A stretch of DNA of 64,000 bases from Osedax fenrisi (GCA_964019155.1 OZ025245.1:29429045-29493044), one strand, 5' to 3'; positions 47,574 through 58,202 are shown, counted from the first letter of the stretch. Notes: generated by a model from the letters alone, not told the origin. Numbers and translations are program-made.

Positions 47574-48290
47574 GTTACGCCCAAAGAGAACGAAGTGCAT
47601 TCTCTATGCTTACGCCAATAACTTTGAAATTATTTTATATGAATAAAATCTACTTTAAAGAATTATCAATTACACTTTAGCATATAGCATATAACTGAAT
47701 CTGGTGGTACATTTCAGTACTTGTATTGATATACACTGAGTAGATCCGTTCAATGTATTTATATATTATATAATATCTTTTAGTATTATAGTTTCATATA
47801 GTATAATGTCATCTTTAATTTTTCATTTCACTGATTATCTGATTCGCGATACGAATTGTTTATTAATTAATAATGCATATGCCAGTGTATTTAATTATTA
47901 TTAATATATAGGTAATACTATATAACTGAGTATATAACTGAGTATATAACTCAAATAATTGTTTTATTGTTATTTTAAAAAGTGGCCCGAAATTAATTCC
48001 TGTTTTTTTAAAGTTGCCTGAAATTACTTCCAAAGTGGCCCGAAATTATCTGGACCGAGTTTATCTGGCCCGATATTACTGGTACCCATTGTATACACTC
48101 CTTCTTAAAGGAGAACACTATTTAATAATACTTATTATTAAATACACTTTATCACAAGGCATTTTATGTTTTGCATATATAAATTATATACTATAATTAA
48201 ACGAATATATTTATTTTATATTTTTCATATATATGTTACAATTCATAATATGTTAAATTGTGTGTAACAGGTGGATATAATAGAATGACC

Positions 48291-48520
48291 AGGGTTGGGG
48301 TCAAATACAAATACAAATTTGTATTTATACATATAAATTTTCTTAAAGAATTAAATACAAATACATATATTTATTACATTTGTATTATTTAATTTGTTAT
48401 AATTTTGTTACATTCATAAATCAATTGTTTAAATTCAAAATAATATTAAATTAACATATTTTTAAAAGTGTATTTGATCAAATACAAATAGTATTTGAAT
48501 GGTTACTACAGACTAATGGC
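48291..48520 (+). repeat. Dispersed repeat starting CAGGGTTGGGGTCAAATAC, copy 1
   Basis: The same start occurs at 63253, and both copies share TTAAATTAACATATTTTTAAAAG-type sequence near their far ends. The CAGGGTTGGGG end would fit a hAT-like terminus, but no inverted right end is seen here. Confidence 0.5.
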
Positions 48521-48551
48521 AATTTTATTTAAACATGTATTAACTAACTAT

Positions 48552-50084
48552 TAATAATAATAATAATAATAATAATATCAGATTCAGTTGATGACCGAGA
48601 TCAAAAACCCAGGTATGGTATAGAAGTTCTATTGAACTTATCGAGATACCAACCTGCTCTTGGTAATGAGAGAATTAATACAAAATGAATAAATACTAAA
48701 TGAATAAATATAAATAAATATTTTATAATTCTATATTGTTCATTCGTGTGCTGTCTCATAAAAAAGCAATACAATAAAATTAAATATATCTCTCAATACC
48801 AAGAAATCATCATGTATATAACAATAAAATAATAATTAAATATAATAAAAATATATAATAAAATATTTAAAAATGTAAAAAGTTACTAAAATAATAAATA
48901 AGTTAAATTATAAAAATCAAAGAAAACTAAAGACCAAAGTATGGCTACAGAGATAAAAAATATGTGTACAATATGAACAATTTAAAAGAGCTAAAAAGAA
49001 GAAAAGATGATCATGTAAATAAAATAACAAACAATACAGATAAGGTGTAAGTGATTAAATATAACTATTTAAAAGCATGTTTTTAATATGTATTGTAAAA
49101 GTATTCAAATTCTTAAAAGATGATATGGTTTCCATAAATATGCGCCTTTGTAACGAATACTAAATTTCTCATGATCAAATCTTATTTTTGGTATTAAGAA
49201 TGTTCTATTTAACCTAAAAGTATATAAAGAGTAATTATAGGTAAATAACTTACAAATTGAACTATGCAAATAATGTTTGTTATATATTCTAAAAATATAT
49301 TTATAAATGGATATATTTATTATATCTTTAAATTTAAGAATATTATGTCTTAAAAAAATGTAATCAATATTGGTTTTGTTATCAAGTTTATATATTGCTC
49401 TCATACATTTATTTTGTAAAATTTGAATACATTTTATATTGCTATGGTAAGTACTTCCCCATATAATAGAACAATAATTAATATGACTGAAAAAAAGAAA
49501 AATATAGCATAACTAAAGTATTAATATTAAATTTATATTTATATCTATGTAGTAAACTAAGTCCATAGTAAAGTTTATTTTTAATATTATTTATTTGCAT
49601 TTTCCAATTACGATTTTCGTCAATTAAAATTCCTAAGAATTTAAAATTAGTTGATGGTTTTATGGCTATATTATTATTTTGATGTTCAATTGATGTTCAA
49701 TTGATATTTAACTCTTGTGCGATGGAATAAAATTAATTGTGTTTTATCAATATTAAGAACTAGCTTATTACCACAAAGCCAGTCACATATTAAAACTAAA
49801 GTAGAATTTATTTCAATTTCTAGATCATATAAATTATGAGACTTAAATGTTAAAGTGGTGTCATCAGCAAAAAGAGTAAAATCGCATTCATTAGTTATAT
49901 TAGGTAAATCATTTATGTACATTAAAAATAATACTGGTCCCAAAACTGAACCTTGTGGTACACCACATTTAATCGGAAGTATTTTAGAATTGGTATTATT
50001 ATAGCTTACGTATTGATACCTGTTTGTCAAATAGCTTTTTAATAATGACAAAGTGATACCTCTGAAACCATATATATATATATA
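48552..50084 (-). pseudogene. Split LINE, 3' half: reverse transcriptase, C-terminus, 3' end
   Basis: The minus frame at 50051-49686 carries LLKSYLTNRYQYVSYNN, GVPQGSVLGPVLFLMYINDL and the intact catalytic FADDTTL, then CDWLCGNKLVLNIDKT. The frame 49404-49105 is the C-terminal region (FRIYNKHYLHSSIC, RFDHEKFSIRYKGAYLW). 3' sequence runs to an ATT microsatellite at 48552-48570, the same end as the truncated copy at 27165-27400. The 5' half lies at 55633-57530; the two halves were one element before the gypsy insertion. At least two frameshifts. Confidence 0.85.
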
Positions 50085-50406
50085 TGTAACCGTGTAACTA
50101 GTTACATGTTATGTTATTGTTATTATTATTGAAAGTATAAATGGATGTTATGTAATATTATGTAATAGTGTGATTGAGAAATGATTTGTATTTAATAGTG
50201 TGATGATATATATTTAATAGTGTGATTGTGAAATGATGTGTATCTGAGCGTGACGGTGAATAGTATAAATGCGTGTGCACATGGGTAATGAAAACTATGC
50301 CAATATAATCATAAAATAAATAAGATCTAAGAAACAACACGATTGATAACATAGTAAGTAAATTATATTTACTTCTTGGATCGCGAACCCAGCCGGCAAG
50401 GCTACA
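50085..50406 (+). repeat. 5' LTR
   Basis: 322 bp, TGTAACCGTGTAACTAGTTA ... AAGGCTACA. Carries GTATAAATGCG at about 50267 (TATA-like) and AATAAATAAG at about 50316 (poly(A)-signal-like), in the order expected for U3, R and U5. Same length and apparently same sequence as 55311-55632. Confidence 0.95.
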
Positions 50407-50408
50407 TT

Positions 50409-50428
50409 TGGTGACAGCGGCGGGATCC
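50409..50428 (+). promoter_or_regulatory. Primer binding site
   Basis: TGGTGACAGCGGCGGGATCC two bases after the LTR. It starts with TGG, complement of the tRNA CCA end. The same start is seen in the relic at 7715-7728. The matching tRNA was not determined. Confidence 0.8.
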
Positions 50429-50861
50429 AAGAAATCAATCGCTCAGGAGTAATACGAGAAACCCGGAAGTACACACGGTACCCGGTAACACAGAAGAGCC
50501 AGTCATAGGATCATAGGGACCACAGGTTTATTTGTTCTATGATTATATTGTGCAGTGGACATTACCCATTGTGAAATATTGTGTGATATAAATCGTGTAT
50601 GATAAATTGTGGATTATCATAAGAAGATATAATATTAAATACTGATTTATTATATTGATTATATTTATTATTATATATTATAATTGTGAAATATTGTGTG
50701 ATATAAATCGTGTATGATAAATTGTGGATTATCATAATAAGATATAGTATTAAATACTGATTTATTATATTGATTATATTTATTATTATATATTATAATT
50801 GATTATATTTATATTTTATATTATTATTTATTATATTTAATCTTTATTTATATAATAGTTT

Positions 50862-51959
50862 ATGAAGTTAAGGTCGGGCACTATGACCGATACTAAAGAT
50901 ATAAAATTAGGAGTAGATGATACTTCGTATAATAAATTAAGCATGTATGATGGTAGCGTTAAGATATGGTTAGACAGTGCCGATAGCTGTATAGCCATAA
51001 AAGGGTTGAAAGAGGATGCGGCGGCATCATATATATTATATCACTTAGCAGGGCAGGCTAGAATAGAGGTATTAATGTTAGGAGAGGACTTAACTAAGGT
51101 AGATCAAATTAGGAAGGCATTATTAGATAGATTCGAATTCGAAAATAGTATAAACGAAATAATATATAGAATTATGGCTAGGAAACAGAGTAGTGAGGAA
51201 GGAGTTATGGAATATTTAGATGCGATGTTAGGACTAGGGCTAGAATTGAAACAACAGGAGGAAAAATGGGAGGGAGTAGTTGTAGAAAGTATAAGGAAGA
51301 ACTTAATATCTAATGAGTTGAGGAGGAGCCTTATTAATAAGAATGCTTTATCATTCAAGGAAATAAGAGATCATATTCGGAAATGGAATATTGTGGGGGA
51401 TGATAGTAATGATGTAAATTGTTATAGAATAAATAGTGATATGTATAGAGGAAATAGTGATATGTATAGAGGAAATAGTGATATGTATAGAGGAAATAGT
51501 GATATGAGTAGAGGAAATAGTGATATGTATAGAGGAAATAGTGATATGTATAGAGGAAATAGTGATATGTATAGAGGAAATAGTGATATGAGTATAGGAA
51601 ATAGTGATATGTATAGAGGAAATGGTGACATGAGTAGAGGAAATAGTGATATGAGTAGAAGAAATGGTGGTATATATAGAGGAAATAGTGATATGAGTAC
51701 AGGAAATGGTGAAATGTATAGGGGAAATAGTGATATGAGTAGAGGAAATGGTGGTATGAGTAGAGGGAATGGTGGTATGTATAGAGGAAATGGTGTTATG
51801 TATAGAGGAAATAATGAGAGAGGTACATATAGAGAAAATAGTGCTATAAGTAGAGGGGGTTATATGGGATATAGAGGTAGACCAATACAATGCTATAGAT
51901 GTGGCATGCATGGCCATTTAGCAAATGTCTGTAGAAATTTTTACAATTTTCCCAATTAA
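50862..51959 (+). CDS. gag: Gag polyprotein of the Ty3/gypsy element
   Basis: 365 residues from the ATG at 50862. Residues 1-185 are a capsid-like helical domain (WLDSADSCIAIKGLKEDAA, VVVESIRKNLISNELRRSL). Residues about 187-330 are some twenty copies of a 7-residue repeat, G-N-S-D-M-Y/S-R, coded by near-identical 21-base units. The nucleocapsid end has one CCHC knuckle (C344, C347, H352, C357). Gag packages the element RNA into particles. The repeat domain is basic and low-complexity and may bind RNA or tune assembly (inference). The relic Gag at 6427 lacks it. The stop at 51957 falls in the loop of the frameshift hairpin. Confidence 0.95.
   Translation: MKLRSGTMTDTKDIKLGVDDTSYNKLSMYDGSVKIWLDSADSCIAIKGLKEDAAASYILYHLAGQARIEVLMLGEDLTKVDQIRKALLDRFEFENSINEIIYRIMARKQSSEEGVMEYLDAMLGLGLELKQQEEKWEGVVVESIRKNLISNELRRSLINKNALSFKEIRDHIRKWNIVGDDSNDVNCYRINSDMYRGNSDMYRGNSDMYRGNSDMSRGNSDMYRGNSDMYRGNSDMYRGNSDMSIGNSDMYRGNGDMSRGNSDMSRRNGGIYRGNSDMSTGNGEMYRGNSDMSRGNGGMSRGNGGMYRGNGVMYRGNNERGTYRENSAISRGGYMGYRGRPIQCYRCGMHGHLANVCRNFYNFPN
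51422..51850 (+). repeat. 21-bp tandem array coding GNSDMYR repeats in Gag
   Basis: AATAGTGATATGTATAGAGGA and close variants, about 20 units. The first eight are almost identical and later ones diverge. Because 21 is a multiple of three, all frames on both strands remain open, giving a false 188-residue antisense frame. Confidence 0.95.
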
Positions 51960-51981
51960 GTGCGCATTGGGAAAATTGTAA
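51932..51981 (+). promoter_or_regulatory. Gag-Pol -1 ribosomal frameshift signal
   Basis: The heptamer A AAT TTT (51935-51941) is in the Gag frame and fits X-XXY-YYZ. The -1 frame opens at 51935, right after TAG at 51932-51934. A perfect 16-bp inverted repeat follows: TTACAATTTTCCCAAT (51941-51956) and its complement at 51966-51981, with a 9-base loop holding the Gag stop. Slippage here joins Gag to Pol in the frame of protease. Confidence 0.85.
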
Positions 51982-54900
51982 ACATCGCGTTGGTTTAATA
52001 GGTAGTTGTGAAACAGTGAATATTAACATAGGACAACATACTTTAAATTGTACGTTAGACACCGGAAGTCAAGTATCAATTGTTCCATTGTGGTTTTTTG
52101 AAAAATTATATGGAGTAAAACTACAGACTAAACCTGATTGGCTAATAGTTAAATCAGCAAGTGGAGATACTATGAAATATATAGGATATTTTATGACGGA
52201 TATTAGAATTTCGGGTATAATAATTAGGAATAAGGGATTTTTAGTTACGAATAATGATACATTAAAAATAATAGGTATGAATATATTAAGGGAACTAAGG
52301 TTTATAGGTAAACAGACAACGTTAGGAACAGGGGATAAAACGGTTAAGGTAAATGCATTAGAAATTCATAAGAGATTAATAAATGAGGATATACATATAG
52401 ATAGTAATACGAGAAAGTTATTAGAAAATTTATTAAATAAATATGAGGATATATTTGCAGTAAGTGTTATTAATTCTCCTTCATCTGCTGGTAGTCATCG
52501 TATAAGGACGATAAATGACATACCAGTATGTCAACCTTACAGAAGGATTCCTCCAACTGAAGTGAAAGCAGTCAAAGATCATATAAATAATCTAATAAGG
52601 GAAGGAGTTATAGAAGAATCATCAAGTATGTATTCCAGTCCTATTGTGTTAGTTAAAAAGAAATCTGGAGAACTAAGAATGTGCGTGGATTATCGTAAAC
52701 TAAATGCGAAAGTGGTAAGAGATCAATATCCATTACCTAGAGTTGACGATTCGTTGGACGCTGTAGCAGGGTCAATATGGTTTACCACACTTGATCTAAA
52801 GTCAGCATATAGTCAGATACCTGTAATACCAGAGGACCAAAACAAAACCGCATTTTCGACACCGTTTGGTCTTTATAATTTTAAAAGGATGCCATTTGGT
52901 CTTGCAAATGCACCAGCAACTTTCCAAAGAATAATGGCCAATTTATTTAGAAGAGAGTTAATGCAGGGAGTAATATGTTATTTAGATGATATCCTTATAT
53001 ATTCACATACAATTGAAGAACATCTCAAACTAATAGAAATTGTACTAGAAAGACTCCAATCTGTAAATCTTCGATTAAACAGTGAAAAATGCTCGTGGTT
53101 CCATAAATCAGTTAGTTTTCTAGGACATATAATTTCAGAAGATGGGATAGCGACAGATGACGATAAACTAAAAGTAGTTAGAGATTGGGAGAAACCACAA
53201 ACGATTAAACAATTACGTTCATTTATAGGTTTTGCCTCTTATTATGGTAAATTTATACCTAAATTTACTAGTCTATGTAGACCACTACATGAATTGATTA
53301 TAGAGAAGAATAATGAGAGAGGTACAGTAATAGGGAGGAGATCAAGTACTAAGATTGAATTAGTGTGGAGTATAGAAGCATTAGAAGCTTTTGAGAATCT
53401 GAAAATCAAATTGTGTTCAACACCAATACTGGGATACCCAGATTATCATAGGAAATTCAGATTAGATATAGATGCTTCAGACTATGGATTAGGAGCGGTT
53501 TTGAGCCAGGAATGTAAAGGAAAAATGAAGGTTATATCATATGCTAGTAAAACGGTACCAAAAAGTTGGAGGAAGCCTGATTATTCTTCGAAACGGTTAG
53601 AGTTTAACGCCCTGGTATGGGCAGTAACAAAGAAATTTAATCATTATTTGATTGGAACCGAATGTGATGTATATACCGATAATATTGCACTATCATATAT
53701 AAATTCAACACATAAATTAAGTGCTTATGAACAGAGAGGAGTTTCGAAATTAGCCCCTTTCAAACTAAATTATATATATAGAAAGGGAAGGGAGAACGTA
53801 AACGCGGATGCATTATCCAGATTAAATAATGTAGAAGTTAATTCGAAGGGTTTGGTAGTAATAGACAAAGTAAGTAATACTGACCTAGGTACAGTCTTAA
53901 TACCAATGTTCAGTAGAGAGGAGATCATTAGTAAACAGAAAGAGGATGATGAACTATGTGCGATACGAGAAAAAGTAGAAAAAGGTAATACAAAATTTGA
54001 AATAATAGATGGTGTTTTATTTGCGAATAGATGGGGAAATGAAGCATGTAGGAGGATTATGATTCCAAGATCCTTAATATTTCAGATATTAGAAGGAATA
54101 CACGATGGCTGTGGACACCAAGGTATAGAAAGGGTAATTCATAGAGTTAATTTAGAAATGAATTGGAAAGGGAAATATAAAGATATCCGTGATTACATTA
54201 GAGGATGTACAGTATGCAACAAAAGTAAGGGAGTAGGAGATGGGCCCGTAAAAATGGGAAGGTTATCAGCGAGTAGACCACTAGAGATGATATCAATAGA
54301 TTTCATAACTGTTGACAAATCATCAGACGGTAGAGATTCAATTTTAGTAATCACAGATATCTTTACTAAATTTACAAAGGCTGTTGCCACTAGAAATCAA
54401 TCTGCTTTAACAGTGGCAAAAGTTATTTTAAATGAGTGGATATATAATTTCGGAATACCCGAAAGAATACATTCAGATCAAGGAAGGAATTTTATTTCAT
54501 CTTTAATAAAGGAACTATGTATGTTATTATGTATTAATCAAAGCAAAACAACATCTTACCACCCAGCCGGTAATGGTCAAACTGAAAGAATGAATAGAAC
54601 CCTGTTATCATTACTAAGATCGTTATCTGAAGAAAAAAAATCTAAATGGCCACTATACCTGAATGAGTTAATTCATGCATATAATATACTAGAACATTCA
54701 TCCACTGGTTACTCACCATTCTTCTTAATGTTCGGGAGAGAAGAGAGAATACCGATACAACAGAAAATATTAGGTAATATAAACAGATGTAAGGATGACT
54801 GGATAATAGGAATGGGTAAGAGGATCATTGAAACTAAGTACAAAGTAAAGATAGCTTTAGAAAAAGCATGGAAGAAGAGGAGTGATGGAATAAATGGTAA

Positions 54901-55120
54901 AGTAGTAGATACTCGATTATATTATGGAGATAAGGTAAGAATTAAGAGAAGAGAACTAGGGAGGAAGAAACTGATGAACATATGGTCCGACAATATCTGG
55001 AGTGTGGTAAGAAGAATGGGAACGAATGAAACTTATGAAATAGAAACGGGAGATGGAAAATCGAAGGTATTACACCGCAGTAATATGAAGAAAATGGAAG
55101 TTAATATAGAAAGAATGTAA
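51935..55120 (+). CDS. pol: Pol polyprotein (protease, RT, RNase H, integrase)
   Basis: Open in the -1 frame from 51935. The first start-like codon is GTG at 52016, and no ATG precedes protease, so expression depends on frameshifting. Counting from 52016: protease DTG at residue 15 (LDTGSQVSIVP); RT with YLDD at 322-325 and PFGLANAPATFQ before it; RNase H with DIDASDYGLGAVLSQ near 483; integrase zinc domain H-H-C-C (GHQGIERVIHR ... CTVC) about 700-735; catalytic D762, D821, E857 with the usual 35-residue D-E gap; basic C-terminus ending HRSNMKKME. Order protease-RT-RNase H-integrase is that of Ty3/gypsy. No envelope gene follows. All key residues seen are present. Confidence 0.95.
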   Translation, partial: KFLQFSQLSAHWENCKHRVGLIGSCETVNINIGQHTLNCTLDTGSQVSIVPLWFFEKLYGVKLQTKPDWLIVKSASGDTMKYIGYFMTDIRISGIIIRNKGFLVTNNDTLKIIGMNILRELRFIGKQTTLGTGDKTVKVNALEIHKRLINEDIHIDSNTRKLLENLLNKYEDIFAVSVINSPSSAGSHRIRTINDIPVCQPYRRIPPTEVKAVKDHINNLIREGVIEESSSMYSSPIVLVKKKSGELRMCVDYRKLNAKVVRDQYPLPRVDDSLDAVAGSIWFTTLDLKSAYSQIPVIPEDQNKTAFSTPFGLYNFKRMPFGLANAPATFQRIMANLFRRELMQGVICYLDDILIYSHTIEEHLKLIEIVLERLQSVNLRLNSEKCSWFHKSVSFLGHIISEDGIATDDDKLKVVRDWEKPQTIKQLRSFIGFASYYGKFIPKFTSLCRPLHELIIEKNNERGTVIGRRSSTKIELVWSIEALEAFENLKIKLCSTPILGYPDYHRKFRLDIDASDYGLGAVLSQECKGKMKVISYASKTVPKSWRKPDYSSKRLEFNALVWAVTKKFNHYLIGTECDVYTDNIALSYINSTHKLSAYEQRGVSKLAPFKLNYIYRKGRENVNADALSRLNNVEVNSKGLVVIDKVSNTDLGTVLIPMFSREEIISKQKEDDELCAIREKVEKGNTKFEIIDGVLFANRWGNEACRRIMIPRSLIFQILEGIHDGCGHQGIERVIHRVNLEMNWKGKYKDIRDYIRGCTVCNKSKGVGDGPVKMGRLSASRPLEMISIDFITVDKSSDGRDSILVITDIFTKFTKAVATRNQSALTVAKVILNEWIYNFGIPERIHSDQGRNFISSLIKELCMLLCINQSKTTSYHPAGNGQTERMNRTLLSLLRSLSEEKKSKWPLYLNELIHAYNILEHSSTGYSPFFLMFGREERIPIQQKILGNINRCKDDWIIGMGKRIIETKYKVKIALEKAWKKRSDGINGKVVDTRLYYGDKVRIKRRELGRKKLMNIWSDNIWSVVRRMGTNETYEIETGDGKSKVLHRSNMKKMEVNIERM

Positions 55121-55129
55121 TAGTAGTGT

Positions 55130-55298
55130 GAATTTATTTTGTTTGGGGGTGAATGAGCTTATCTTTATTATTTTTATTTTTATGAGTGAGTTTATTTTTA
55201 TTATTTTTTGTTTATTTTGTTTCGGGGTGAGCGTAATCGTTTGTATTGTTAATTTGAGTGAGTGAGTTTATTTTTTATTTTATTTTTGTTTATTTTTG
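55130..55298 (+). repeat. Repeated PPT-like block before the 3' LTR
   Basis: GTTTGGGGGTGAATGAG (55141), GTTTCGGGGTGAGCG (55218) and the true PPT (55299) are spaced ~78-80 bases apart with T-rich spacers (TTATTTTTATTATTTT). About two and a half units of a tandem duplication. Confidence 0.7.
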
Positions 55299-55310
55299 TT
55301 TGGGGGTGAG
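55299..55310 (+). promoter_or_regulatory. Polypurine tract
   Basis: TTTGGGGGTGAG directly abuts the 3' LTR, the position that primes plus-strand DNA synthesis. Confidence 0.75.
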
Positions 55311-55632
55311 TGTAACCGTGTAACTAGTTACATGTTATGTTATTGTTATTATTATTGAAAGTATAAATGGATGTTATGTAATATTATGTAATAGTGTGAT
55401 TGAGAAATGATTTGTATTTAATAGTGTGATGATATATATTTAATAGTGTGATTGTGAAATGATGTGTATCTGAGCGTGACGGTGAATAGTATAAATGCGT
55501 GTGCACATGGGTAATGAAAACTATGCCAATATAATCATAAAATAAATAAGATCTAAGAAACAACACGATTGATAACATAGTAAGTAAATTATATTTACTT
55601 CTTGGATCGCGAACCCAGCCGGCAAGGCTACA
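55311..55632 (+). repeat. 3' LTR
   Basis: 322 bp, no difference from the 5' LTR noted by eye. Followed by TATA of the target. Confidence 0.95.
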
Positions 55633-57530
55633 TATATATAATTTGTTTAATAAAATGTCATGATTAACAGTGTCGAAAGCCTTTTTTAAATCAATCGATA
55701 TTGTGGATATGAATAATTTGTAATTTATATTCAAGTAATCGATATAATTTATCAAAGCATCACATGTTGATATAGATTTTTGAAATTCAAATTGAGAATT
55801 GTTTATTAAAGAATTTTTAACTAAAAATGAAAACATTCTTACTTTTAAAATTTTTTGATGTCAATGATATTGGCATATAATTCGAGCAATCATTTTTATT
55901 TCATTTTTATATAAAATTATAACTTTAGATGTTTTAAGTACATCAGGGTAAACACCATTTTCAATGCATTTATTAAATAAAATTAATAAAATATTACTAA
56001 TGGAAAAAATAATGTTACTTATAAAAAAAAGTTAAAATTATGGGAATCCGTACTATATTTTGAATCACAATTATATATAATATTTTCAATTTCTATTGAT
56101 GAAACAGGCTTTATAAAAATTGAACTCTTATTACTAGTAATATTTTCATATATATTTTTATTAGAGTATGGTATATTTTTATTTAATTCAACACCTATAT
56201 TTGAAAAATATGAATTGAACATATTAGCATTTTGTAAAACTGTTAATTTATTATCAATAATAGTTCCTGATTTTTTATTATTTCCTATAACTTTATTTAA
56301 TGTACGCCAAGTATTTTTAATATTATTATTTTTTATTTTATTTTCATAATATTTTTCTCTGTATATTTTAATATTTTCATTAAGCAATTTTTATATACAT
56401 TTATTAGTGAATGATTATTTAAAGATTATTTATACATTTTATTCTTTTTACCTATGCATTTAATGATGGAAGTGGTTAGCCATGGTTTATCAAAAACTCC
56501 AGATTTAATTTTAACTTTTTTTAATGGACAACATATATTATATGAATTAGTTAATGTAGAAATAAAAATTTTAAAAGATATATGAATATCAGATTGAGTT
56601 AAAATGAAAGACCAATTTATATTAGTCCTGAATGATCCCTAATATATTTATAAGAGTTTTTCGTTTTTATATTAATATTTTTTTTTAAATACAGAATATC
56701 GGTAAATTATCACTGATATCAGTCAAGAGAACGCTATTAAAAAGTGGCAAAGATAAAAAATGTGTATAAATATTATCGATAATAGAATTTGTTTGATTAG
56801 TTATATGGGTTGGTTTAGTGATTGTCGCTATTAAATTTAGGGAATAAAGAGTATCAATAAAAAATGTAGTACTTGTATGTGAATTATGATTATTTATATT
56901 GAAATCGCCTGTTAAAATTAATGATTTATTTAGATGACGATTTAAATGTATTATCAGTAAATTCAATTATATTAAATATAGGTGCTTTATATATACCTGA
57001 TAGTAAATAATTAATATGTTCATATATAAATGAGATCGTAATCATATCATAAGCATAATTGACATATAATGATAAATTATCAATTAATTTATATTTAATA
57101 TTATTATTAATGAAAATGGAAACTCCACCTCCACGCTTATTATTTCTTAATATATGTTCAGATGAATAATTAGGAATATTAAATAAGTGTTTATTAGATG
57201 TAGTTAGCCATGATTCAGTTATTACAATAATCATAAAGTTATTTTTTAAATATAAAAGGTAATCAGTAATAGAATCGAAATTTTTAAGAATACTCCGAGC
57301 ATTAAAATGAATAATAGATAATTTACGAGATATATTTAAATTTGATAAATTATCATAATATTTACACTTTAAACATTTTTTATTTATATTATCGATTATA
57401 TTAGAATCGCATTTTAGTTTGTCTATTATGTAATTATAAGTTAAGACTTTATTAATTGATGGTGAACTAAATTGCATGACTAATGTATAAATAGAGAAGA
57501 AAACGATATGTAAAAAAAACAATGGAAGCT
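55633..57530 (-). pseudogene. Split LINE, 5' half: endonuclease and start of RT
   Basis: The minus frame 57522-56926 holds the endonuclease start (KLSIIHFNARSILKNFDSI, IVITESWLTTSNK, NNKRGGGVSIFI). 56966-56685 has SLILTGDFNINNH and a T-K-P-T-H box. 56387-56019 is a linker. 55836-55633 begins RT (NSQFEFQKSISTCDALINY, STISIDLKKAFDTVNHDIL). The last residues meet the gypsy LTR exactly, and the reading continues at 50084. Frames change at least three times, so the LINE was already dead or decayed afterwards. APE-type endonuclease plus RT wording fits the CR1/jockey group. Confidence 0.85.
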
Positions 57531-57564
57531 AAACAAATAAATTAAAAAAAACTAAATTAAAATA

Positions 57565-57880
57565 TATATAATGTTGAAAAAATGCAATACTGAATAAGCC
57601 TGAAACGTATAAAAATAAACCTGAATTGAATAAAATAAAATAAAACTATAAAAAATATATACTTTTAAATTATAATACTTGTATGTAAATTCAATAAAAT
57701 ATAAATGGTATTATATAATATTGGTAAAAATGTAATACTGAATAAACCTGAAATGACTGAAAAATAAATAAAACTATAAAAACTGTATAAACTTTTAATA
57801 CTTGTGTATGTAATTAATGTTATGTGTTATTATATAATATTGTTAAAAATGTAATACTGAATAAGCCTGAAGTTAGTTAA
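57565..57880 (-). repeat. Tandem units upstream of the LINE coding region
   Basis: AATACTGAATAAGCCTGAA-type words at 57586, 57734 and 57853 head units of about 148 and 119 bases (each with AAAATAAAACTATAAAAA and TTTTAATACTTGTATGTAA). They lie just 5' of the endonuclease frame, where promoter monomers would sit. Confidence 0.7.
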
Positions 57881-58200
57881 AGATTATGTTTACAAATATA
57901 AATTTTATAAATTATATATAAAGTATAAATTCAAAATATTAATAAAGAGAAAAATAAATTAAAAAAAAAATATAGACAATATATTTTAATTTGATTTAAT
58001 TTGATTAATATTTATCCAATTGATTAATATTATTAATTGAGATTATTGATTTTAAATCTTCTTTAATTGGATATTAACTAATGGTGATCACGCTCAATAT
58101 AAACAAACTTAAATAATAACAAAAAAATATCATATATATTATATATTATATATATAATATATATGTGAAATATCATATATTATATATATATATTGTCTAT
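57881..58200. other. Gene-free AT-rich stretch
   Basis: AT-rich with short TA palindromes (58140-58190). Nothing else seen. Confidence 0.4.
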
Positions 58201-58202
58201 GA

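Larger units (their letters stand above)
44503..48088. mobile_element. TIR element with TTGTA flanks, host of a Helitron and a TTAA element
   Basis: Left TGGAATACCAGTAATATCGG, right inverse TGGGTACCAGTAATATCGGG. Both are followed by repeats of the word CGGGCCAGATAA / CGGTCCAGATAATTT. TTGTA stands on both sides (44498-44502, 48089-48093). Without the two inserts (44614-45226, 45398-47476) it is about 0.9 kb and has no ORF. The repeated terminal word resembles in design the TA-GGGGA elements. Confidence 0.7.
50085..55632 (+). mobile_element. Complete Ty3/gypsy LTR retrotransposon
   Basis: 5548 bp: LTR (50085-50406), PBS, gag, -1 frameshift signal, pol, PPT, LTR (55311-55632). TATA stands on both sides (50081-50084, 55633-55636), a 4-base target duplication within a TA tract. 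All catalytic residues inspected are present and both main frames are open. It inserted into the reverse transcriptase coding part of an older LINE. Because the two LTRs look identical by eye, the insertion is recent and the element may still move. Confidence 0.95.

Noticed and set aside
50158..50430. Minus-strand 90-residue frame and the matching end of the frame at 55384
   Set aside because: Lies within the LTRs; the shared C-terminal part of both frames is LTR sequence, not protein.
51351..51917. 188-residue antisense frame over the gag repeats
   Set aside because: An artefact of the 21-base repeat period, which keeps all frames open; its protein is a simple T/I/S repeat.
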